In this document: in pieces, positions 7,711-15,686 of the stretch
Position numbering within the stretch: position 1 is the first letter of the stretch
Layout: each line of letters begins with the position of its first letter
Assembly (NCBI RefSeq): GCF_947488985.1
Contig: NZ_CANLBV010000026.1
Coordinates: 1 to 47,814 of the forward strand
From: an uncultured Vibrio sp.
GTDB lineage: Bacteria > Pseudomonadota > Gammaproteobacteria > Enterobacterales > Vibrionaceae
Direction of reading: 5' to 3'
DNA: 47,814 bases
Notes under the pieces: generated by a model
Databases searched by the model: none
Told to the model about the DNA's origin: nothing
Seen by the model: only the letters and a program-made list of their open reading frames with translations
Position numbers and translations under genes: made by a program

Positions 7711-8430
7711 TTAAATGCTGCAGCGACTGCCTTGTCGCTGCATTTCTTGCTGGCGCATCGGCATTTCGTCAATGATATTGGTGATCTGTTTCCAATCTGT
7801 TTTGCCGCTCCATCGGTGCTTCTCTTTTCCATCTTTACCAATCAAAACAGCAGTGTGTGATCCTTTAGGGATATCGTAAATGCGAGTGATTGCTTCGAGG
7901 TTAAACTCCTCATCCAGCCAAGTCGGGACGGTATAGCCGCTTTCTGCAATGACCATGGTCACCACGTCTCGTTCATCTAGCTGGCAGTTATTGAGCAATA
8001 CTTCATTGAGAAACTGTTTGACAACTTTATCGTCGGTCGGCGCAAAATAGATAACACTACGGTGGGGCAAGGGCTGTGAGTGAGCGTAGGCAGGGTAACC
8101 GAAAACCGGGGTTGTCACGAAGTTTATTATCAATAAGCTGATAACCGCACATAGCTTGAGCCAAGGTGCCTTGCTGTTTGACATTGCCGAGCGTCTGGCT
8201 ACTGTCGTTGCTTTAGTTGCTTTAGTTGCTTTAGATGCTTTAGATGCTTTAGATGCTTTAGATGCTTTAGATGCTTTAGATGCTTTAGGTACATTGGTCT
8301 CATCAGGTAAATTGATCGCAATAGTAGCCTTAGCTGTCGTCGCATGAGCCACGCAGGTTTCTTTGGCCGTGTTGATAGCGGCGGTCGCGTTGAGAGCGCC
8401 GTTAATAACGAACGATTGATGGATCTTCAT
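7711..8430 (-). CDS. DUF4174 domain protein with repeat-encoded N-terminal extension
   Basis: The C-terminal 120 residues (from SVIYFAPTDD to the end) match the DUF4174 type, a thioredoxin-like fold of unknown role. The ATG at 8430 has GTGAGG 6 nt upstream, giving 239 residues. Residues about 46-76 are KAS/KAT triplets made by nine 9-bp repeats at 8208-8288. A typical signal sequence begins only at the internal Met at 8184 (basic start, hydrophobic core, AYAHS). A secreted protein of 157 residues starting at 8184 is therefore possible, though the ribosome-binding site there is weak. The choice of start is unresolved. It converges with cobA. Confidence 0.7.
   Translation of the reverse strand: MKIHQSFVINGALNATAAINTAKETCVAHATTAKATIAINLPDETNVPKASKASKASKASKASKASKATKATKATTVARRSAMSNSKAPWLKLCAVISLLIINFVTTPVFGYPAYAHSQPLPHRSVIYFAPTDDKVVKQFLNEVLLNNCQLDERDVVTMVIAESGYTVPTWLDEEFNLEAITRIYDIPKGSHTAVLIGKDGKEKHRWSGKTDWKQITNIIDEMPMRQQEMQRQGSRCSI
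8208..8288. repeat. 9-bp tandem repeat, nine units
   Basis: Three TTGCTTTAG units are followed by six ATGCTTTAG units without interruption. On the minus strand they encode Lys-Ala-Ser/Thr triplets inside the DUF4174 gene. Unit gain or loss would keep the reading frame. Confidence 0.95.
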
Positions 8431-8659
8431 GGCCAACCTCACTTTAATAACCCTATGACCTTAATGTTACTCTTATCTGCCATTGATCAATGGCAAATTA
8501 ACATTCACCCAGAAACCGTGATCAAATTGAATAGACTTAACCTAAGTATAGTAGCTTTACGATAAAGACGGCTAACAGGTTCATTTTTATTAAGTCAAGC
8601 GGCTCGCATTTTACAATTGATTAGCATAGGGTATACGGAAAATCTAAAGGTATGAATTT

Positions 8660-9133
8660 ATGGAAAATATAGCAATTTTGGTTGACGTTCAGAACGTTTA
8701 CTACACAACACGTGACAAGTATCGTTCTAATTTTGACTATAACCAGTTTTGGTACGTGGCGAGTGAAGGGCGAAATGTTGTTGCTGCCAATGCATATGCG
8801 ATCGCGAGTCAAGATCCTAAACAACGCCAGTTTCACCATATTCTTCGTGGTGTAGGCTTTGATGTGAAGTTAAAACCCTTTATCCAGCGCCGTGATGGCA
8901 GTGCAAAAGGGGACTGGGATGTGGGTATTGCGTTGGATGCAATAGAGCTTGCCGAGACCGTTGATACCATTGTATTGGTATCAGGTGATGGGGATTTTGA
9001 AACCCTTGTCGAGCGCATCAAGGAGCGTTTTGGTAAGCCTGTCGAGGTGTATGGGGTTCCGGGCTTAACAGCACAAAACCTTATTGATTCGGCAACCAAA
9101 TTTGTCGCAATTGAAAAGGATCTACTTCTATAA
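8660..9133 (+). CDS. NYN domain (LabA/DUF88-like) protein
   Basis: A 157-residue protein of the NYN/PIN-like family, putative metal-dependent RNases. Acidic residues placed as in the active site are Asp9 (ILVDVQN), Asp85 and Asp87 (KGDWDVG), Asp93, and Asp110/Asp112 (VSGDGDF). It carries only this domain. The RNA substrate is unknown. It stands alone between the DUF4174 gene and the decayed two-component system. Confidence 0.85.
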   Translation: MENIAILVDVQNVYYTTRDKYRSNFDYNQFWYVASEGRNVVAANAYAIASQDPKQRQFHHILRGVGFDVKLKPFIQRRDGSAKGDWDVGIALDAIELAETVDTIVLVSGDGDFETLVERIKERFGKPVEVYGVPGLTAQNLIDSATKFVAIEKDLLL

Positions 9134-9182
9134 CGAGATTTGCATATTTTGTGGTTGAAATTAACAATAACGATAATTAGAA

Positions 9183-9197
9183 TGCAAATTGTTATCA
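9183..9197 (+). promoter_or_regulatory. Imperfect Fur-like palindrome before the response-regulator gene
   Basis: TGCAAATTGTTATCA matches the 7-1-7 Fur core at 11 of 14 positions and ends 16 bp before the ATG at 9214. A further GATAAT lies just upstream. Weak, by-eye assignment. Confidence 0.35.
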
Positions 9198-9213
9198 TTT
9201 GTCGGTGTGTGTC

Positions 9214-9612
9214 ATGTCTTGTGTTTTAGTTGTTGATGACGATGTTCAATTGTGTGAATTGTTGGCTGAGGTATTAGAAGGTGAAGGGTATCATGTGAAT
9301 ACCGTTCATTGTGGGGAATCGGGTTTAGAGTTTATTCAATCGAACCCTGTCGACTTGGTGTTACTCGACGTAATGCTCCCCAACTTAAGTGGCATTCAAG
9401 TCGCAAGACGTATCTGCCAGCGCTTCGCGACGCCTATTCTGATGTTGACCGCACTCAATGACGATGCCTCTATACTTGATGGTTACCAAGCGGGTGCGGA
9501 TCAATACATTGCGAAACCTTTTAATGTCCCAGAGCTACTGGCCCGCATTAAGGTGATCTTGCGCCGTGTGGGGTTTGAGCGTCAAAGGCAATCTTTAGAG
9601 TCATCCAATTAA
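9214..9612 (+). CDS. Response regulator receiver domain only, truncated CpxR-like
   Basis: A 132-residue receiver domain. The acidic pocket (Asp8-Asp10), phospho-acceptor Asp52 (LLDVMLPN), Thr79 and Lys101 (KPFN) are all present, so it may still be phosphorylated. An OmpR/CpxR-type regulator would be about 230 residues with a winged helix; this one stops right after the receiver domain. A CpxA-like kinase remnant follows immediately. I take it as the surviving part of a deleted regulator rather than a natural single-domain protein. The ATG at 9214 is chosen over the TTG at 9199. Confidence 0.75.
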   Translation: MSCVLVVDDDVQLCELLAEVLEGEGYHVNTVHCGESGLEFIQSNPVDLVLLDVMLPNLSGIQVARRICQRFATPILMLTALNDDASILDGYQAGADQYIAKPFNVPELLARIKVILRRVGFERQRQSLESSN

Positions 9613-9622
9613 GGTATGTGTG

Positions 9623-9956
9623 GTGTCGGAGTTAAACTCTACCACACTAGAACTCAACGAGCTTGTGCACGATTTTGACCATATGACCTTTGAAATTAAA
9701 TCTCTGGTTGAAAAGCAACGTCGTTTGATTCGTGATGTGTCACATCTGTAAAAGATGATGATGATTGTATTCCTGATACAATATTGCAGGTATATTCGAT
9801 CCGTTTACACGAATAGAATCAGCCCGAGACAAACAGTCTGGTGGTTACGGTCTAGGCCTTGTGATTGTTAAAGAAGCGATGAATGGATATGTAACTGCTG
9901 CGAACAGATAAGGTGGGGAACTGAGAGTAAACTTGATGTTCTCAATCGGTGATTAG
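9623..9956 (+). pseudogene. CpxA-like sensor histidine kinase remnant
   Basis: Two pieces of a histidine kinase are recognisable. From 9623, ELNELVHDFDHM and RRLIRDVSHL match the HAMP end and the start of the phospho-acceptor helix, then a stop falls at 9749. From 9792, in another frame, IFDPFTRIESARDKQSGGYG and GLGLVIVKEA match the end of the ATPase domain, with a further in-frame stop at 9909. The sensor domain, the H-box beyond SH, and the N and G1 boxes are missing. This is clear decay by deletion, frameshift and nonsense changes. Confidence 0.85.
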
Positions 9957-10032
9957 CTTTCTCTATTGAGAAGAAGGCTAAATAGATAACTTTCCCAACT
10001 CTGTTGTACTACTTAAGCGATACCCAATAAAA

Positions 10033-10062
10033 AACGCCACCGCATCTGCAGTGGTGTTTTTC
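10033..10062. terminator. Bidirectional terminator
   Basis: AACGCCACCGC pairs with GCAGTGGTGTT around ATCT, flanked by an A run and a T run. It sits between the decayed kinase (plus) and the symporter gene (minus). Confidence 0.8.
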
Positions 10063-10139
10063 TTTATGCGCTTTGTATGAGCTAGACGTAGCCATTAATT
10101 ACGCCTGAGCTTGAAGATAAGAGCATCAGATAAGCGAGA

Positions 10140-11444
10140 CTATGCCTGTTGGCGAGCTAGCTTAACTTCTTCTTCTTTCTCACCTGCTGCAGGGTCGTTG
10201 AAGCGAGACTCGTCTAGAGCGCCTTCAGACTTAGCAACGATGATAGATACGGCACTATCACCTGTGATGTTTACAGCGGTACGAATCATATCAAGAAGGC
10301 GGTCAACACCCATGATTAGAGCAATACCTTCAAGCGGTAGGCCCACTTGGTTTAATACCATTGCTAGCATAACAAGACCAACACCAGGAACACCAGCAGT
10401 ACCAACAGACGCCAGTGTCGCCGTTAGGATAACCATTAGGTAGTCACCCATTGAAAGGTCGATGTTGTATGCTTGCGCGATAAATGCAGTCGCAACACCT
10501 TGCATGATTGCAGTGCCGTCCATGTTCACAGTTGCACCTAGTGGTACAGTGAAAGAAGCGACTTTGTTGTCTACGCCCATACGGTTTTTAGCCGTTTCCA
10601 TTGTTACTGGAATTGTTGCGTTCGAAGAGGCCGTTGAGAATGCAAACATGATTGCATCTTCCATCTTACGGAGGAATGTAATCGGACTAAGACCTGTGAA
10701 TCCTTTAAGCATCGCACTGTAAGTCACCAAACCGTGCAACAGCAGGGTACCAGCAAGCACTAAGAAGTATTCTGCTAGGTTCCAAATTGCACCTAAGCCA
10801 AGGCCAGAGAACAGTTTCGCCATCAAGAAGAACACACCGTAAGGAGCAAGGTTCATCAGTAGCGCAACAAGCTTCATGATAACTTCGTTCAAGTCAGAGA
10901 ACACGGCAGCGATACGTTCGCCAGGTTTACCCGCCGCACTGATTGCAATACCAAACAACACAGCAAATACGATAACTTGCAGTGTCTTACCTTCAGCCAT
11001 AGCTTGAATAGGGTTGGTAGGGAACATGTCGATGATAACTTGGCCTAAAGAAGGGGCATCCGCTGATTTGAAAGAGCTCGCAGCAGTAAGATCCGCACCA
11101 GCTCCAGGTTGGAACAGGTTACCGATAGTAAGTGCCAGAGTGATAGCAACGGCTGTAGTACCGATATAAAGTGTAAGTGTTTTGCCACCCATACGGCCAA
11201 GAGTTGATAAGTCTTTAAGAGAACTTGTACCGCACACTAGTGAAACGAAGACTAGGGGCACAACAAGCATTTTTAAACTGGCGACAAAGATTTGCCCGCC
11301 TACTTCAAAGAGTCCGTTAACGATGTAGGTGTTAACAAATCCGCTGTCTGAAAAAAGGGATTGAATGGCAAATCCCGTTAATATACCTACGACCATACCG
11401 AGGATTACTCGACCAGTCAGAGACATAGGTTTCTTGGTATTCAT
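10140..11444 (-). CDS. Dicarboxylate/amino acid:cation symporter (DAACS family)
   Basis: A 434-residue inner-membrane transporter of the GltP/DctA type, which imports glutamate, aspartate or C4-dicarboxylates with sodium or protons. Family signatures are the serine-rich STASSNATIP motif (reentrant loop 1), VNMDGTAIMQG in the unwound helix, and the DRLLDMIRTAVNITGD segment with the substrate-binding Asp/Asn residues. The ATG at 11444 is preceded by AAGGAG with 8-nt spacing and is preferred over the upstream GTG. A CRP-like site lies 110 bp upstream, suggesting catabolite control. The exact substrate is uncertain. Confidence 0.92.
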   Translation of the reverse strand: MNTKKPMSLTGRVILGMVVGILTGFAIQSLFSDSGFVNTYIVNGLFEVGGQIFVASLKMLVVPLVFVSLVCGTSSLKDLSTLGRMGGKTLTLYIGTTAVAITLALTIGNLFQPGAGADLTAASSFKSADAPSLGQVIIDMFPTNPIQAMAEGKTLQVIVFAVLFGIAISAAGKPGERIAAVFSDLNEVIMKLVALLMNLAPYGVFFLMAKLFSGLGLGAIWNLAEYFLVLAGTLLLHGLVTYSAMLKGFTGLSPITFLRKMEDAIMFAFSTASSNATIPVTMETAKNRMGVDNKVASFTVPLGATVNMDGTAIMQGVATAFIAQAYNIDLSMGDYLMVILTATLASVGTAGVPGVGLVMLAMVLNQVGLPLEGIALIMGVDRLLDMIRTAVNITGDSAVSIIVAKSEGALDESRFNDPAAGEKEEEVKLARQQA

Positions 11445-11552
11445 TTTGAACACTCCTTATTATTTATAACTTTGATACCTTTTCAAAGTGAGCAGGAGAT
11501 TAGCAGTCGGTTGCTCAAATCGAAAAACAAAAAATGAGCTTGGAATTATAGA

Positions 11553-11568
11553 TGTGATCTAAATCACC
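11553..11568. promoter_or_regulatory. CRP-like binding site
   Basis: TGTGATCTAAATCACC matches TGTGA-N6-TCACA at all but the last base. It lies about 110 bp upstream of the symporter start in the divergent region shared with the TonB operon. Confidence 0.65.
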
Positions 11569-11803
11569 GATAATCCTGATAATTAAACAAAATTAAGCAA
11601 AATAATTCACCACAAATTCACACTTGTCGAGAGTTTTATACATAAGGCTCTCGCTTTAAAGGTAGTAAATAAGAAAAGATAATTTTTTCTCAATCTGTAT
11701 GCTTTAAGATGTAGTCATCGGCGAAGAGTGTAACTACATGGCAACGTCACAGGTGAAATACTAATTTGTTAGTGCGGTTGCATTGGTAATCTAAATATCA
11801 GTA

Positions 11804-11829
11804 GGGGAGGTTTCGACCTTCCCTTTCTT
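11804..11829 (+). terminator. Orphan hairpin with UUCG loop and T-rich tail
   Basis: GGGGAGGT pairs with ACCTTCCC around TTCG, followed by TTTCTT. No gene ends here, so it may end a small RNA or a leader of the TonB operon. The rest of the 11459-11941 gap holds only the CRP-like and Fur-like sites. Confidence 0.55.
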
Positions 11830-11930
11830 GATTCTGTAATTTTGCAAAATATCCCTAGTAATGTAAGTGACTTTTAATGATAATGAGATGGCTTATCAAT
11901 AAAACTCATTTGACCTTCTTCTACAGTAAA

Positions 11931-11945
11931 TGACTATCATTATGA
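11931..11945 (+). promoter_or_regulatory. Fur-like palindrome overlapping the start of the TonB operon
   Basis: TGACTATCATTATGA matches the 7-1-7 Fur core closely (two mismatches) and overlaps the proposed ATG at 11942. Another GATAATGAGA lies at 11879. Iron control would fit a TonB system. Confidence 0.5.
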
Positions 11946-12709
11946 ATCTTTTAAAATCTAGCCTAGCGCTTGCGATCAGTTTGATTGCAACATCTTCTAT
12001 GGCAAATAGCTTGGATCAAGCCCAATCTGTTCAAAACCAGACCAATAACGCCTCGGCTTCAAGCCAAAAGGTGATTGATAAAAGCTCACAAGCAACATTA
12101 ATGCTGAAAGCTGAGATTGAGCGCCTGCAAGAAGAAGTGAAAAATTTAGAAATCTATCACGATCACCTTGCTGCATTAGTCGAGAGCCAAAATCAAGAAG
12201 CTCAAAGCATTGAAGAGCAGATCGAAGAAATCAAATACACACGTCAAGGTGTCGTGCCATTAATGTATCAAATGATTGATGGTCTTCAACAGTTGGTAGA
12301 GCAAGACGTGCCGATTAAGAAAGAACAGCGTCTAGAGAGAGTTGAAAAGCTACAAGTAATGATGACTCGTGCTGACGTCAGTGATGCTGAGAAATACCGT
12401 CGCATCCTAGAGGCATACCAAATCGAGATGGATTACGGCATTAAGCTGGGTGTATACCAAGGTCGTGTCGCATTGGCGAGTGATAAAGCAATTGAGGCAG
12501 ATGTTCTGCACCTAGGTCGTATCTCTTTAGTTGCTCGTAATCTAAATGGCAGCCAATACTGGGCTTGGAATCAAACAGAAGCCCAATGGCAAGAACTTGA
12601 TTCTTCTATGAAGTCAGAGCTAGATAAAGCGTACGATATTGCTGGCCAACAAGCAGCCCCAAGCTTGATTACTTTACCTGTTTCTTTAACTGTTGCGGAG
12701 GTTAAGTAA
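11942..12709 (+). CDS. DUF3450 periplasmic protein of the TonB2 cluster
   Basis: A 255-residue secreted protein. A signal peptide ends near SSMA (residues 1-21), and residues about 35-100 form a long coiled coil rich in Glu, Gln and Leu, as in DUF3450. The internal ATG is chosen because it places the signal peptide at the N terminus; an in-frame ATG lies 12 nt upstream and neither has a clear ribosome-binding site. Its stop overlaps the next start by one base. DUF3450 genes head TonB2-type operons in vibrios; the protein probably acts with TtpC in the periplasm. Confidence 0.85.
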   Translation: MNLLKSSLALAISLIATSSMANSLDQAQSVQNQTNNASASSQKVIDKSSQATLMLKAEIERLQEEVKNLEIYHDHLAALVESQNQEAQSIEEQIEEIKYTRQGVVPLMYQMIDGLQQLVEQDVPIKKEQRLERVEKLQVMMTRADVSDAEKYRRILEAYQIEMDYGIKLGVYQGRVALASDKAIEADVLHLGRISLVARNLNGSQYWAWNQTEAQWQELDSSMKSELDKAYDIAGQQAAPSLITLPVSLTVAEVK

Positions 12710-14085
12710 TGAACTTGAAACCATTAGCAGCATTACTTTGCATGACATCCATTTCATTTTCTGCTTTCTCTGCATCGGATACTACCGCGCAGCTTGTTGA
12801 TAAAGCCCAGTCCGAAAATCGTACTCAAGCTTCTCACAACGTGGTTCGTGAAGCTGACTTCAAAAAGACTGAACAAGAACTTAAAACCACCAAAGCGGAG
12901 CTTGAAGCGAAACGTACATCGGTTCAAAATGCGACAGATGTTCTTACTCAAACCTTCAGCGACAACGAAAACAAGCTTGCTCGTTTAGAAGAAAAACTGC
13001 GTTTAGAGACGGGTAGCCTTGGTGAGTTATTCGGTGTTGTTCGTCAAAACGCGAAAGAACTAGGCGCAGAGCTTAGCTCAACAGTAAACAGCGTTGATCG
13101 CTCTGAGCACACAGCGACCGTTGATCAAATTATCGATGCTAAATCTCTGCCATCAATGCCACAACTCTCTGGTTTGTGGATGAGCATGGTTGAGCAGATT
13201 CAAGCGAGTTCTGAGCTTAGCAAATCTCAAATTGCATTCATTAATGGTGAAGGCAATACAAACAAGGTTGACGCTTACCGACTAGGTTCGATTGGTCTTG
13301 TAACAGAGCAAGGCTATGTTAGCTGGAACACTCAGCGTGAAGATGCGATCGCTTATCTTAAACAACCACAAAATGGTCCAACGTTAACGTCACTTTCTTC
13401 GTTAGCGAATGGTGAAGTATCTAATGTAATTGTCGATCCTTCTCGCGGTTTCATGCTAGAGCAATTAGCACTTACGCCAAGCCTAACCGACCGTCTACAA
13501 GCAGGTGGTGTGGTTGGTAAAGTGATTCTTGGCCTACTAGCTATTGGCCTGATCATCGCATTAGTTCGTGGTATTTCTCTTGCTATCGCTCGTCAGAAAA
13601 TTCGCGCGCAACTTAAGAACCCTGAACAAGCGGGTGATAATCCACTAGGTCGTGTTCTTGCGGTTTACAACAAAGAACAAAACCAAACCGTTGAAGCGCT
13701 AGAATTGCGACTTTTAGAAGCGGTTGTTGATGAACAGACTCACTTAGAGAAAGGCCTATCAATGCTTAAACTATTGGCGGCATTAGCACCAATGTTAGGT
13801 CTTTTAGGTACAGTAACCGGCATGATCGAAACATTCCAAGTGATCACACAGTTTGGTAATGGCGACCCTAAAGTAATGGCGGGTGGTATTTCGATGGCGC
13901 TTGTAACGACGGTACTTGGTCTGGTTGCGGCAATGCCTCTTCTACTGGCACACAACATTCTTAGCACTCAAGCAGAAAACATTCGCAATATTCTTGAGAA
14001 GCAAGGTATTGGTCTTGTTGCTGAGCAGGCAGAAAAGACCGTTGAATCAAACGCTGTTGTTTCACCTGTTGGAACTGCTGCGTAA
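12709..14085 (+). CDS. ttpC: TtpC-like MotA/TolQ/ExbB family protein
   Basis: A 458-residue inner-membrane protein of the TonB2 complex. The signal sequence (1-22) is followed by a periplasmic coiled-coil region. Three membrane segments lie near 265-290, 350-375 and 390-415, and the last two form the MotA/TolQ/ExbB domain (APMLGLLGTVTGMIETF). In vibrios TtpC is required, besides ExbB2, ExbD2 and TonB2, for TonB2-dependent siderophore uptake. One-base overlaps join it to the genes on both sides. Confidence 0.9.
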   Translation: MNLKPLAALLCMTSISFSAFSASDTTAQLVDKAQSENRTQASHNVVREADFKKTEQELKTTKAELEAKRTSVQNATDVLTQTFSDNENKLARLEEKLRLETGSLGELFGVVRQNAKELGAELSSTVNSVDRSEHTATVDQIIDAKSLPSMPQLSGLWMSMVEQIQASSELSKSQIAFINGEGNTNKVDAYRLGSIGLVTEQGYVSWNTQREDAIAYLKQPQNGPTLTSLSSLANGEVSNVIVDPSRGFMLEQLALTPSLTDRLQAGGVVGKVILGLLAIGLIIALVRGISLAIARQKIRAQLKNPEQAGDNPLGRVLAVYNKEQNQTVEALELRLLEAVVDEQTHLEKGLSMLKLLAALAPMLGLLGTVTGMIETFQVITQFGNGDPKVMAGGISMALVTTVLGLVAAMPLLLAHNILSTQAENIRNILEKQGIGLVAEQAEKTVESNAVVSPVGTAA

Positions 14086-14645
14086 TGGATATTTTGTCGG
14101 GTTCTCTATTACCAGCGAGTTGGTTAACGAGTGACTGGCTGCTGTCTTTATCAAGCTTTATGGAGCAGGGCGGTTTCGTTCTGTGGTGGCTAGCGGCTGT
14201 CGTCCTAGTGTATTGGGTGCTTGTGGTAGAACGCGTACTTTATCTTGCGTTCTACTTTCCTAAGCAGCGCCAAGCTTGGATAGCGAAATGGAATGAAAGA
14301 GAAGATCACTCTTCTTGGCATGCCAAAGCCATTCGTGAAGGTTGGTTAGGGCAAGCGAGTATCTTGCTTAACCAAAACTTGAATTTTATTAAGCTGTTAG
14401 TCGCTATTTGTCCGATGCTGGGTTTGCTAGGTACCGTAACCGGTATGATCTCTGTGTTTGATGTCATGGCGACACAAGGCAGCAGTGACCCTAAATTGAT
14501 GGCTTCAGGTATCTCGTTGGCTACATTGCCAACCATGGCAGGCATGGTTGCCGCACTCGCGGGCATGTTTGTTCACGCTCGCTTAGCAAAAGTATGTAGC
14601 CGTTTAGAATTAAAATTAGAAAAATCTTTAAGGAGTCAACGATGA
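14085..14645 (+). CDS. exbB2: ExbB2-type biopolymer transport protein
   Basis: A 186-residue MotA/TolQ/ExbB protein with membrane segments near residues 27-50, 100-122 and 140-165. The signature is CPMLGLLGTVTGMISVF. It forms the proton channel with ExbD that drives TonB. It overlaps ttpC by one base and exbD by four (ATGA), indicating translational coupling. Confidence 0.93.
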   Translation: MDILSGSLLPASWLTSDWLLSLSSFMEQGGFVLWWLAAVVLVYWVLVVERVLYLAFYFPKQRQAWIAKWNEREDHSSWHAKAIREGWLGQASILLNQNLNFIKLLVAICPMLGLLGTVTGMISVFDVMATQGSSDPKLMASGISLATLPTMAGMVAALAGMFVHARLAKVCSRLELKLEKSLRSQR

Positions 14646-15046
14646 GACTCGGTCGACGTCATTCTAAAAACGAAGAGGCTCAAATAGACCTTACTTCGAT
14701 GCTTGATATTGTATTCATCATGCTGATTTTCTTCATTGTGACCAGTTCATTTGTTCGTGAATCTGGGGTTGAAGTGAATCGCCCTCAAGCGTCTAACGTG
14801 GTGAGTCAAAAAGATGCCGGTATCTTTGTGGCAATTACTTCGGCGAACGACATTTTCATTGATAAACGTGTGGTGGACGTTGAACGTGTTGAAGCGACAC
14901 TGGAACACTTATTGTTGGAACAACCCGATGCTTCGTTGGTGATTCAGGCGGATGAGCATGCTTACAACGGTACGGTTGTTAAAGTGATGGACGCCGCCAA
15001 AGGTGCGGGTGTGAAAAACATAGCGCTGGCTGCTGAAAAGCGATGA
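14642..15046 (+). CDS. exbD2: ExbD2-type biopolymer transport protein
   Basis: A 134-residue ExbD/TolR protein with one N-terminal membrane helix (about 22-42). The protonatable Asp22 in the LDIVFIMLIFF segment corresponds to the essential ExbD aspartate. The periplasmic domain follows. The start overlaps the exbB stop. Confidence 0.94.
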   Translation: MRLGRRHSKNEEAQIDLTSMLDIVFIMLIFFIVTSSFVRESGVEVNRPQASNVVSQKDAGIFVAITSANDIFIDKRVVDVERVEATLEHLLLEQPDASLVIQADEHAYNGTVVKVMDAAKGAGVKNIALAAEKR

Positions 15047-15065
15047 TCTTGGAGGATCTTAATCA

Positions 15066-15686
15066 ATGATTCGCCTATTTCTTGCTTTACCGCTCGCGGG
15101 CGCATTGGGCTTAGCGTTGTTCTCTTTTATGGCTTGGATGGTGGATAATGGCCATCCAAGCACGCCAGAAAGCAGCGATACGTTAAGCTTCAATATGGTG
15201 ATGGTGGAAGCTGAACAAGACGTTCAGAGAAGACAACGCGCACTGCCTGAAAAACCAGAAATGCCAGAGCCGCCACCGGAAGCACAAACCTCTCAATCAC
15301 AAGCTGAAGTGACGCCGCTCAATTCGATGTCTTCACTGCCTTCATTGGATTTGAATACCTCTATCGATGGTCTAGCGATTAACGCGCCGACCTTTTCTGA
15401 TTTTGGATCAAACCAACAGGCAATGCCGCTCTATCGAGTGGAGCCTCGCTACCCAGCGAATGCCCTTAAACGGGGCGCGCAAGGTTTTGTGATTATGTCT
15501 TTTACTATCGACGAGACGGGACGTCCAATTGATATTCAAGTGACGGAAGCCACCCCACGTCGTATGTTTGAACGTGAAGCGATGAGAGCACTTAAAAAAT
15601 GGAAATATCAACCCAAAGTCGTTGATGGCAAAGCGATTGCTCAGGTTGGTCAAACCGTGAAACTAGAGTTTAAGTTGGCAGAATGA
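15066..15686 (+). CDS. tonB2: TonB2-type energy transducer
   Basis: A 206-residue TonB protein. Membrane anchor at about residues 3-27, a short proline-rich spacer (EKPEMPEPPPEAQ), and a C-terminal TonB domain with EPRYPANALKRGAQGFV. It carries energy from ExbBD to outer-membrane receptors for siderophores, haem or other ligands. The proline spacer is shorter than in E. coli TonB, as expected for the TonB2 type. GGAGG lies before the start. Confidence 0.93.
   Translation: MIRLFLALPLAGALGLALFSFMAWMVDNGHPSTPESSDTLSFNMVMVEAEQDVQRRQRALPEKPEMPEPPPEAQTSQSQAEVTPLNSMSSLPSLDLNTSIDGLAINAPTFSDFGSNQQAMPLYRVEPRYPANALKRGAQGFVIMSFTIDETGRPIDIQVTEATPRRMFEREAMRALKKWKYQPKVVDGKAIAQVGQTVKLEFKLAE

Noticed and set aside
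8208..8288. CRISPR-like array
   Set aside because: The units abut with no spacers and encode in-frame triplets, so it is a simple tandem repeat. The same holds for 41824-41860.
8156..8347. Plus-strand ORF with ALDALDALD repeats
   Set aside because: It is the antisense reading of the 9-bp repeat in the DUF4174 gene, with no supporting start signal.
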